DNA from: Bacillota bacterium
Lineage (GTDB): Bacteria > Bacillota > Sulfobacillia > Sulfobacillales > Sulfobacillaceae
Direction of reading: 5' to 3'
Length of the DNA: 64,000 nt
Assembly (NCBI GenBank): GCA_021784595.1
Contig: JAJYHT010000057.1
Location: 1 to 64,000 of the forward strand
Shown: positions 8,959 through 15,975 of the stretch, in pieces
Position numbering within the stretch: the stretch's first letter is position 1
Layout of the letters: each line of letters begins with the position of its first letter
Program-made: the position numbers and the translations under genes
Notes under the pieces: generated by a model
Database searches by the model: none
What the model was told of the DNA's origin: nothing
Seen by the model: only the letters and a program-made list of their open reading frames with translations

Positions 8959-9423
8959 ATGAAGTTATCTAAGCGATCGTTAACCGCAATTCTTGGTGGT
9001 GCGGCTATTGTGGTCAGCGGGGGAGCACTGGCCTACGCTCAATCAACGCCCCGCGCGGCATCCGTGGCGACGGCTCCACCGACCTATGTGACAGCGATTG
9101 CCCGAATGATGGCTGCACGTATGGGCGATGCGCAGCCAACATCCGCGATGTATGTCGCAACCACCCGGGTGGCGGCCGAATCTTTAGTCGCGGGAGCCAC
9201 TCATTTTCATGCCAACCCGAACGTCTTTTTCGTCGTTCTCCATGGGCAGTTCAAAGACACGTATGCCCGGATCCCGCCGGGGACTGCAATCCCGACGGGA
9301 ACCGAAATCGACTTCACCATTGACCCCGTAACGCATACCGTTTTGGACTTCGGGATATCGAATCAAAACCCCGACTTGTCGCGATTGGGTGTGCCACATG
9401 GCGTGCCGTTCGGTGCGCCCTAG
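8959..9423 (+). CDS. Small secreted protein of unknown function (cassette copy B, gene 2)
   Basis: A 154-residue protein with AAGGAGG at 8944-8950 before the ATG. The signal peptide is clear: KLSKR, then a hydrophobic run ending ALAYA. The mature part is homologous to the protein at 1411-1935, with aligned motifs PTSAMYVATT, VFFVVLHGQF and HTVLDFGISNQNPD. The start lies 13 bases after the end of the upstream secreted-protein gene, matching the arrangement of copy A, so the two genes travel as a unit. The low identity between the copies suggests an old duplication or separate acquisition. No recognised domain. Confidence 0.72.
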   Translation: MKLSKRSLTAILGGAAIVVSGGALAYAQSTPRAASVATAPPTYVTAIARMMAARMGDAQPTSAMYVATTRVAAESLVAGATHFHANPNVFFVVLHGQFKDTYARIPPGTAIPTGTEIDFTIDPVTHTVLDFGISNQNPDLSRLGVPHGVPFGAP

Positions 9424-9548
9424 CCGAGGAGTTAACCGTCGCTCATGTTCAAGCCTCGGCCTGTGCGCCGGGGATTGCCGTATTTTACAGATATCACGTG
9501 GCCCACTCCCCGACGGCCATGTCTACCGAGCTCCGCGGTATAAAGAGC

Positions 9549-9627
9549 TGGCACCGGCGGCGCCTGGGATCGAACCGGAACCCGACCGATAAGGCGGCCC
9601 TTATCCATGTAGCGTAGCCAGGCCGGC
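9549..9627 (-). pseudogene. tRNA-like remnant
   Basis: On the minus strand the segment ends in CCA and has a T-loop-like GGTTCGATCCC, a D-arm-like GGATAAGGGC and a five-pair anticodon-type stem (GGCCG/CGGTC). The ends can pair over six positions (GCCGGC with GCCGGT). The spacing is wrong: the D loop carries a tandem GCTAC duplication, the anticodon loop has six bases, and there are three extra bases before the acceptor strand. This looks like a decayed tRNA, perhaps Arg-like, and may mark an old integration site. tRNAscan would decide. Confidence 0.4.
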
Positions 9628-9694
9628 ATGATACCGTGACAAGGGGCGTCACTCGTATTAGACAAGTGTAAGACTGGTCTAAGGGGGGCTATCA

Positions 9695-9931
9695 ATGAGA
9701 GATGTCGGCGCCTATGAAGCCAAGACGCATCTGGCCGAATTTCTCGATGCCGTCGAAAAGGGCGAAACGATCCCTGTGACACGGCGAGGCAAGCCGATTG
9801 CAAAAATTAGCCCCTATCGGGCGCCGTCCATGACGATAGATGCCATTGCCCAAGAGTTTGCTCGCCTGTGATCCACCGTCAAGCCCGGGGAAAGCCTCCG
9901 CGACGTAATCGACGAAGGACGGCGATTTTAA
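9695..9931 (+). pseudogene. Phd/YefM-type antitoxin with in-frame TGA
   Basis: The start has AAGGGGGG ten bases upstream of the ATG. The frame reads MRDVGAYEAKTHLAEFLDAV, then VTRRGKPIAKISPY, the standard N-terminal DNA-binding half of Phd antitoxins. A TGA at 9869-9871 stops it at 58 residues. Beyond it the same frame continues with KPGESLRDVIDEGRRF and stops in a TAATG overlap with the toxin start, which is the usual antitoxin tail and coupling. A CGA-to-TGA change would explain the stop. The truncated product keeps the DNA-binding part but loses the toxin-neutralising tail. Confidence 0.75.
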
Positions 9932-10309
9932 TGGCCTTCGTTCTCGATGCCTCGGTGGCGTTGGCTTGGTGTTTTCCAGACGAGACCAACGCTGGACGAG
10001 ACGGCCATGGTCCCGGCGATTTGGCCGTTGGAAGTTGCGAACGCGCTGGTTGTCGGCGTCCGGCGATCCCGGTTGACCCCCGAGCAATTAGTTCACGCGA
10101 GCCGAATTCTCCGAGAATTGCCGATTGACGTCGATGCATCCCTTGCGAGCCGTGTGTTTGATGCGACGGTGCGATTGGCGACCAGCTATGGGTTAAGTGT
10201 TTACCATGCCGCCTATTTGGAACTCGCGCAGCGGCTGCAATGCCCGCTCGCGACAGGCGACACGCGGTTGGCCACCGCAGCCCAAGCCTGCGGTCTGGAA
10301 TTGATCTAA
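9931..10309 (+). pseudogene. VapC-type PIN-domain toxin, frameshifted
   Basis: The 5' part in one frame gives MAFVLDASVALAWCFPDET, the PIN N-terminus with its first acidic residue. The rest continues in the next frame (open 9947-10309) with VPAIWPLEVANALV, RLTPEQLVHAS, LSVYHAAYLELA and PLATGDTRLATAA, the remaining PIN motifs with catalytic Glu and Asp. Compared with usual VapC proteins about 15 residues are missing at the junction near 9985-10000, so a small deletion shifted the frame. The toxin should be dead, which fits the broken antitoxin before it. Confidence 0.8.
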
Positions 10310-10604
10310 CATGAACAAAGAGTAAGACGCCGCGTTCGACTTTTTCGCCGTTTTTGCCCGGCCCCGTGCCGAGTCTTTCTTTTTTTGCAACCACAATTGT
10401 GGAAATGATGATTGGACATGGCATTGCGCATGCCCAGGCTCGCCTTAAATGGCTTACCATCCTACAGGTGATATGAATGCCGAACCCGGACTTTATTCTG
10501 TCATGTCCGATTGGACGACTCCGAAATCGATTAAGCTTAACCTAGGGAAATCGGTAAGAATACGCTAGGTTAGAGTTCCGCCCGCGTAGAATTCGAGCAC
10601 TTGG
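10310..10604. other. Intergenic with inverted repeats
   Basis: No gene is supported. An 8-bp inverted repeat (TAACCTAG 10538-10545, CTAGGTTA 10565-10572) lies downstream of the leftward polymerase gene and could be a weak terminator or protein site. GTCC-GATT-GGAC at 10505-10516 is a second short palindrome. Confidence 0.4.
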
Positions 10605-11894
10605 TTATCGTCGGTCTGGCGCGCCACGATAGGGAGAAGGCGCTGGGCGGTTGACAAACCATACCCATCCCACCAGGATAGTAAAGAAAAAGTCGCCGAA
10701 TGAGACTCCACCTAAAAATAACGATTCGACCATCTGCTGTGCTAACGTAGCGAGCAACAGAGCCATGATGATGCTGGTATTCCATCGGGTTACTGACCCT
10801 TCGCGTGATAGCCAAAAATCTTGGCCGCTTTTCAGCACAGACCCTACGACGATGACAAGCCATATCATGAGACCCACTATTCCTAGTTCGACGGCAGTGC
10901 GCAGGATGCTGTCATGCGGTGTAAGACCAGCATACGCTCTTGGTACGTAGGGTAAAATGGCTTGTGGAGAATTACCAGGGCCTACCCCAAACAACCACCG
11001 GTGCTGCAATGCCTTAAGGCCTGCGCGCCACAAGATCGTCCGCCCGTTTAGACCCTTATCCCACAGCAAGGTCCAACGCCGGATACCGGTTTTCATCACT
11101 AGCGCCACCGCCGCAATTGGCAAGCCGATTGCCATTCCCAAGAAACCGCGACGTCCAAAGTAGGCTAGCACAAACACGGCCATTCCAATTAGGGATGCTA
11201 TCCAGCCCGAACGAGCATAACTCAGTGCATCGCCGACGATCACAATAATTGCCATCACCGTAGCTGGCCAACGTCCCCCCCACAGCTGGCCGGGGTAAAA
11301 AATCAATCCGAACGCTGCCGGTACCGCAAACGTCATCAGCATACCCAAAGTGTTTTTGTTGGCAAAAGGCCACTGCCAGGCCAAAATGATGCGGTGGCCG
11401 ACTGGTACGGGAAACCCGCTATGGAATATCAGTGCTCCCAGACCAGCCGTCAGCGTCATTAGTACTCCAACAAGGGCCCATGATTGAGCCAGTTTTTGTT
11501 CTGTCACAGAGCCAGAACGGGCAATTTGTGGAAGGTATAGGGTGGCTACCCATAACACTGCGGGAACTCCGAGTGCGTACCGCATGGAGACGCGCAGGTC
11601 AATACCGAAGATGGTGGCAACGATTAGGGCCGCTAAATACAGGGCGACCCACCAAAAATATCGTCGGCTGGTTCGGAGATGAGACAGCCATAGACGCCAA
11701 TTAACCAATTCGGCCGCAAATATGCCGATAAAGACTCCAACCCATGGGCCATATTGACTAACTCCCGGAGAAAATGCATGCAACACTTCCACTAGGACTG
11801 ATGCTAAAATCAGCCACAACCATCCCATGCGAGGTCTAAGAAGTCCTGCCGCCAAACCAAGAAGACTCAATGCCCCGACTACTGCTAACGACAC
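10605..11894 (-). CDS. O-antigen ligase/polymerase family membrane protein
   Basis: A 429-residue protein with about eleven hydrophobic segments along its length. A large loop late in the chain holds the family signature region: GRTILWRAGLKALQHRWLFG, then GPGNSP, and AYAGLTPHDSILRTAVELG. The pattern of an Arg in the loop and a late HDSILR-type motif is that of O-antigen ligase/Wzy-type enzymes (Wzy_C domain), which polymerise or transfer undecaprenyl-linked sugars at the membrane. In a Gram-positive it would serve exopolysaccharide or teichoic-type polymers. The start is GTG at 11894 with GGGAGG upstream. It lies 90 bases after the permease gene on the same strand. Confidence 0.82.
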   Translation of the reverse strand: MSLAVVGALSLLGLAAGLLRPRMGWLWLILASVLVEVLHAFSPGVSQYGPWVGVFIGIFAAELVNWRLWLSHLRTSRRYFWWVALYLAALIVATIFGIDLRVSMRYALGVPAVLWVATLYLPQIARSGSVTEQKLAQSWALVGVLMTLTAGLGALIFHSGFPVPVGHRIILAWQWPFANKNTLGMLMTFAVPAAFGLIFYPGQLWGGRWPATVMAIIVIVGDALSYARSGWIASLIGMAVFVLAYFGRRGFLGMAIGLPIAAVALVMKTGIRRWTLLWDKGLNGRTILWRAGLKALQHRWLFGVGPGNSPQAILPYVPRAYAGLTPHDSILRTAVELGIVGLMIWLVIVVGSVLKSGQDFWLSREGSVTRWNTSIIMALLLATLAQQMVESLFLGGVSFGDFFFTILVGWVWFVNRPAPSPYRGAPDRR

Positions 11895-11984
11895 AAATAT
11901 GTACCTCCCGCCATCACTTGACTCATTGTAGCAAAAATCGAGCCTCGACTGTTTAACGGCTGGAAGCCCTAAGAGGTTTCTAAT

Positions 11985-12773
11985 TTATCGGAAATGCAAT
12001 GCTGAAAGGTTCAAATCCATCATATAAAGTGCTACCACAACGATGATCCCGGAAAAGACGTAATTCAACAATCGTTTGTGCCCGCTAAGGCGAGTGGCCA
12101 GATGCGTGCCTAAAAACCCTCCCACCGCGCCGCCTGCCACATATTCAACCACAACCAGCCATGCTACCAGCCCTGACAAGGCATAATTGACCGCTGTGGT
12201 CAGACCAAACGTGCCAACCGAAAACAGTGACGAACCGATGGCCATAATGAGGGGCATGCCGGTAGAGAACACTAACCCGGGCACAATGAGAAATCCTCCT
12301 CCAATGCCAAAGAAGCCCGACACGAATCCTACCGCCAATCCCGCTGGCAACACCCGCCAAAAATCGTGTCGGCTCCATTCATAACCTCCTCCACCGTTGT
12401 CACGGCGCGGACGCAGCATGAGAATGGCCACCACCAGCATGAGAATGGCAAACAAAAACAAAAGGTCTTTGCCATTGACCAGCTTTCCTAAAGAAGACCC
12501 AATAAAATCTCCTAAGATGCCTGGCACGGCAAACCATATGGCGGCTTTCCATCGTATATGCCCGGCTCGCCAATGAGGGTATAGGTTGATATAGGCGTTT
12601 ATCGATACCGCCAACGCAGTGGTTCCAATCACCAAGTGCGGACGGTCCAATCCAACTACATACATCAGCAGCGGTACCGCTAAGATGGACCCGCCTCCCC
12701 CGATCAACCCTAAAGAAAATCCGACGATAACGCCCGAAAAAATGGCCAATCCTGTTTGGATAGGTGTTAGCAC
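11985..12773 (-). CDS. TauE/SafE-family permease (sulfite exporter type)
   Basis: A 262-residue membrane protein with about eight hydrophobic segments in two repeats. It has the duplicated glycine-rich family signatures: GLIGGGGSILAVPLL at the first repeat and GFFGIGGGFLIVPGLVF at the second. The family moves small anions such as sulfite or sulfoacetate; substrate varies and cannot be read from sequence. The start is GTG at 12773 with GAGGAGG at 12782-12788. It follows the candidate selenoprotein by 14 bases and closes the molybdoenzyme operon, which makes sulfite export a reasonable proposal. Confidence 0.85.
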   Translation of the reverse strand: MLTPIQTGLAIFSGVIVGFSLGLIGGGGSILAVPLLMYVVGLDRPHLVIGTTALAVSINAYINLYPHWRAGHIRWKAAIWFAVPGILGDFIGSSLGKLVNGKDLLFLFAILMLVVAILMLRPRRDNGGGGYEWSRHDFWRVLPAGLAVGFVSGFFGIGGGFLIVPGLVFSTGMPLIMAIGSSLFSVGTFGLTTAVNYALSGLVAWLVVVEYVAGGAVGGFLGTHLATRLSGHKRLLNYVFSGIIVVVALYMMDLNLSALHFR

Positions 12774-12787
12774 GTGACAATCCTCCT

Positions 12788-13357
12788 CTATCCATTAATA
12801 TCCCGTAGGGCTTGCGCCACAATCCATTCATTCACAGGAGCCTGCCACAGCACGTGGTTAAGATAGATTTGAGGCGTACGCGTGATCGAGAGTGTAGAGA
12901 TTAGGTCAGGGAATGCCTCTAAACCCAACACTGACACTCGAATATGTTGATTAATCATGGCGCATTCAGAAAACATGCTCACGGCATGCCCACAGTGGCC
13001 TCAGCCCGGCGTGGTCAAAACGGTGACTTGCCGAGTTTCCCGAATTTCTTTTATATCGTTCACCGTCAAAGGCGAGAGTGTCACCTCTCGGGACACTAAA
13101 TGCCGCATGATTTTCATGGCAGCAATCTCAATCTGGCCGGTCGGCCAACCGCCTACAAACCGCACTATAGGATACTGGTCGGCTAGGCTGAAGTCTACGG
13201 CGGACGAGGCGCTCTTCAAAGGCCACGTCGATGGCCCTTCGACAGTACCAGATGTCACGCGGGCACGGACTAGTCCGGTTTCGATCCATTCCTCAAAGAT
13301 TGCCGGATAGGGCTTGTCAAGCCCCCGGATCGTCAGTTCAATTGCTGACCTATTCAC
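12788..13357 (-). CDS. Thioredoxin-fold oxidoreductase, candidate selenoprotein (UGA in frame)
   Basis: Read through one TGA (13003-13001) this is a 189-residue protein resembling the C-terminal half of archaeal-type protein disulfide oxidoreductases. It has YPIVRFVGGWPTGQIE, then VTVLTTPG-U-GHC, LEAFPDL and the cis-proline region SITRTPQIYLN. The family normally has TPTCPYC here, so the TGA (residue 119) replaces exactly the first redox cysteine and Cys122 is kept. No other stop occurs, and 70 family-like codons follow. The start is GTG at 13357, overlapping the upstream gene by 8 bases. A nonsense mutation is the alternative. No selenocysteine machinery is in this window. Likely role: thiol-disulfide exchange tied to the sulfur enzyme operon. 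Confidence 0.75.
12971..12991 (-). promoter_or_regulatory. Candidate bacterial SECIS hairpin
   Basis: Just after the in-frame TGA the mRNA can fold as GGG-CATGC, loop CGTGA, GCATG-TTT: five Watson-Crick pairs extended by three G-U pairs. The loop G lies 18 bases after the TGA, inside the range usual for bacterial SECIS elements. The hairpin is short and was judged by eye only. Confidence 0.5.
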
Positions 13358-14282
13358 GTGTGAGACCTCTTTTCCTTGCAGAGAGCATAAATTGTTCTGC
13401 CACACGCTCGGGATGATGGGCTTTGAGTGCTTCCCATCCGCGCTCCATCATGCGTTCGCGCAGCCTCCCATTGTCCAGTCCTTCCGAAATAGCGTCCGGC
13501 CACACCTCAGGCCGATCGGGTTCTACCATCAACACAGCTCCTTGGCTCATTTGAGCCCCTAGGGAATCTCGCCACATGACCACAGGAAGGCGCGCTGCCA
13601 GCGACTTGAGTGTGTTGGCCGGCAACTCCCCTCCCCGAGTAGGGTCTAGATATAGGTCGGCGCTATGCATAATGGCCGACTCCAAGTCTGGCGCTAGAGG
13701 CGGCGCAAAGATTGCGACACCGGCTAGGTTCAGGCGTTGCACCACGGGTGCCAATTGATCACGAAACTTCAAACCATTTAATAGCACCAATTCCCCTTGT
13801 TGTTTTAACACTTGTTTGGCAGTTGTCAAGAGGGTCGTCAGACCAGCCCCGTCATGGTAATTCCCGCCAAACACCAACCGCGGCCGATGTTCTAAGCGCA
13901 GTTGGGCCGTAACCTCAAATACTGACCCACTATCTTCCGTCTCGTAGAATATTGGGTCAATGGGGTACGGCAGGTATTGCACCGAGTCCGGCCAATCACC
14001 GCTCGATAAGCCGGGGGTGGTGGTGAGAACCAACCGAAATCGGGTAATCGGTGCTTGACCCTCTATGACATGTGTGGTCAATAAAATTTGACCTCGCTGT
14101 CCCCAACCACAGCCTACGGTCAGCGCAGATCCGGCCCGGAATCGGGGAGCCCGCTTGAAACCCTGTCCCAGTCCCTTGGCAAAGACGCCATCGCCCTGTT
14201 CTTGCAACGTGTGGGCAACAGCGACACCGAGGTCCCAATCAAGCGACCCCGGTGAAGTTTGGCTGATGAAATACCAATCCAT
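13350..14282 (-). CDS. Glycosyltransferase-like protein (GT-B fold) in molybdoenzyme operon
   Basis: A 310-residue protein. The C-terminal half resembles GT4-type glycosyltransferases: RPRLVFGGNYHDGAGLTTLL at the start of the nucleotide-sugar domain, LAPDLESAIMHSADLYLDPT, then ELPANTLKSLAARLPVVMW, and a closing helix with AHHPERVAEQFM. The N-terminal half is short for the family. AGGAGA upstream supports the ATG at 14282. It starts 15 bases after the membrane anchor gene and overlaps the selenoprotein candidate by 8 bases, so it is co-translated with a redox system, which is odd for a glycosyltransferase. It may modify an envelope target or have taken on another role. Confidence 0.6.
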   Translation of the reverse strand: MDWYFISQTSPGSLDWDLGVAVAHTLQEQGDGVFAKGLGQGFKRAPRFRAGSALTVGCGWGQRGQILLTTHVIEGQAPITRFRLVLTTTPGLSSGDWPDSVQYLPYPIDPIFYETEDSGSVFEVTAQLRLEHRPRLVFGGNYHDGAGLTTLLTTAKQVLKQQGELVLLNGLKFRDQLAPVVQRLNLAGVAIFAPPLAPDLESAIMHSADLYLDPTRGGELPANTLKSLAARLPVVMWRDSLGAQMSQGAVLMVEPDRPEVWPDAISEGLDNGRLRERMMERGWEALKAHHPERVAEQFMLSARKRGLTRE

Positions 14283-14297
14283 AGCACTCCGGCTCTC

Positions 14298-15302
14298 CTA
14301 TAGATTCCGAAATCGATGAACAAAAGCAGGCGATACACGGTCGGAGGCCACCCGAGAGGCGACTTTTTCCTGGTCCACAAACCACACTTTGGAACTATGG
14401 GTGGCGTCTCCAAAAAACAGCCAGCGTTCCGCAAAAGTGCCCAAAAGCACTGACAGCGCAGCCGTCACCGTTAAAAGAGCTTGCGGACTGCCCGATATGA
14501 TGGCGACCAGGATGGCGGCCGGCAAGATCGCCAAAGCCACCATAGCCACGATATATAAACCTCCTCGCAATGTCGGGGCCAAGTCGGGCCATACTTGAGT
14601 TTGGGTTTGATAAGGTGGCCGGGTGGTGCCCGTATCAATGATGCGATACGGCCCCCGGGGCATTCCAGTTCCGGTTGCCGCATTGAGAGAGCGTCGGGCG
14701 TCTGAGAACAACTTCCACTGTAACAATTTGATTACGGCAATCACGGCGGTCGCCAATAACAAAAAGATGGCTAAGCGGTGAACTGCCGCAATGTCTTGGG
14801 CTATCGCCAAAACGGCCAACATGATGTATCCTCCACTCGTTAACCCCACGGCCATCATGGATAGCACAGTCAATGGAGAGTGCCAGCTACGCATGGCGGG
14901 GATGGTGGCGTACAGCATTGCCGTCACAAACATGGCTACTACGCCAAACAACGCGGCGACAATGGAACCGACCCAAAACCACCATTGATTAACTGGCAGT
15001 ACTAAAGGTCCTAGTGCTACCACACCCAAAACCATGGCATACAATCCGGTAGTTAAGGCTTCCCGACTTAGCCATGATGTTTTCAACCGGCGAAGAATAT
15101 ATTTCCCAGCCTGAGGTCGATGCATGTGAAAAAACGAGGAAATGCCGCCAATGACTGCGATGCCAAAGCTCAACAACAGTGCCCAGGTGATGGCCCTTGC
15201 ATCGGTAGGCAACAGAAAACTGAACGCTGCGGCTGCCAGGGTCAATCCGCCAGACAGTCCCTGCAGTATGGTGATGAGAAGTAATGGCATAGTGGGCCGC
15301 AT
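14298..15302 (-). CDS. DmsC/SoeC-type membrane anchor subunit
   Basis: A 334-residue membrane protein with about eight hydrophobic segments, of the DmsC-like anchor family. Such subunits hold the molybdoenzyme and iron-sulfur subunits on the membrane and exchange electrons with quinone. The early SSFFHMHRP segment, with His and Arg next to a membrane span, is typical of the DmsC quinone region. Its ATG overlaps the stop of the iron-sulfur subunit (TAATG), showing tight coupling. Of the three subunits this is the least conserved, so the choice between DmsC and SoeC rests on the rest of the operon. Confidence 0.8.
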   Translation of the reverse strand: MRPTMPLLLITILQGLSGGLTLAAAAFSFLLPTDARAITWALLLSFGIAVIGGISSFFHMHRPQAGKYILRRLKTSWLSREALTTGLYAMVLGVVALGPLVLPVNQWWFWVGSIVAALFGVVAMFVTAMLYATIPAMRSWHSPLTVLSMMAVGLTSGGYIMLAVLAIAQDIAAVHRLAIFLLLATAVIAVIKLLQWKLFSDARRSLNAATGTGMPRGPYRIIDTGTTRPPYQTQTQVWPDLAPTLRGGLYIVAMVALAILPAAILVAIISGSPQALLTVTAALSVLLGTFAERWLFFGDATHSSKVWFVDQEKVASRVASDRVSPAFVHRFRNL

Positions 15303-15964
15303 TAGTATCGCTCCTCCATAACCCGAAGCACGTCTTTTTCGTCAATAACCACGGGAGCGTGTCGTCGTGGTAAATAGTGTACGGCCGGTCTAGCGCCCAA
15401 TTCCGGCAACAAGGCAAATCCTTGTCGTTGGGCCACCAGTTGCGACACTTCCGAGTCAGGATCGTCAAGATCTCCGAATGTGCGAGCATGGGTGGGACAG
15501 CTTTGCACGCATGCGGGCTGCCGTTCGTAGGATGGCAAGCTCTCATCTTCCAAGCGGTCAACACACATGGTGCACTTTTTCACAACCCCATGCTCCTCAT
15601 CAAACTCTCGCACCCCATAAGGGCAAGCCCACATGCAGAGTTGGCAGCCGATGCAACTGTCGTAATCCACCAGGACTACGCCGTTGTCCTGCCGTTTATA
15701 AGACGCGCCGGTCGGGCACACCGGAACGCAAGGCGCATCGTAACAATGCATGCAGGCCTTGGGCAGATAGAGCACTCCGACGTTGGGATACTCGCCCGCC
15801 TCCATCCCCACAATGCGATTCCACCACATGCCATCGGGATCGCTGTAGGGATCGCTATCGGGGACCGGCCCAAAAGCTCCCGAGGTGTTGTGCTCCTTGC
15901 AGGAAACCTGACAACTTTTGCATCCAACACACTTGTTGAGGTCTGTGATAATCGTCAGTTGCAT
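15302..15964 (-). CDS. Four-cluster ferredoxin-like electron transfer subunit (DmsB/SoeB type)
   Basis: A 220-residue protein with the four cysteine groups of DmsB/PsrB-like subunits: CVGCKSCQVSCKEHN, CMHCYDAPCVPVCPTG, CIGCQLCMWACPYG, and CTMC paired with CVQSCPTHA. These bind four [4Fe-4S] clusters that carry electrons between the molybdenum centre and the membrane anchor. There is no signal peptide, as expected for a partner that is cytoplasmic or moved with the catalytic subunit. AGGAGGAAA precedes the ATG at 15964. It lies 11 bases after the catalytic subunit gene and overlaps the anchor gene by one base. Confidence 0.93.
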   Translation of the reverse strand: MQLTIITDLNKCVGCKSCQVSCKEHNTSGAFGPVPDSDPYSDPDGMWWNRIVGMEAGEYPNVGVLYLPKACMHCYDAPCVPVCPTGASYKRQDNGVVLVDYDSCIGCQLCMWACPYGVREFDEEHGVVKKCTMCVDRLEDESLPSYERQPACVQSCPTHARTFGDLDDPDSEVSQLVAQRQGFALLPELGARPAVHYLPRRHAPVVIDEKDVLRVMEERY

Positions 15965-15975
15965 TGGTTTCCTCC

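Noticed and set aside
9869-9871. Antitoxin TGA considered as a selenocysteine codon
   Set aside because: Phd antitoxins have no redox cysteine here and the partner toxin is also broken, so a nonsense mutation is far more likely.
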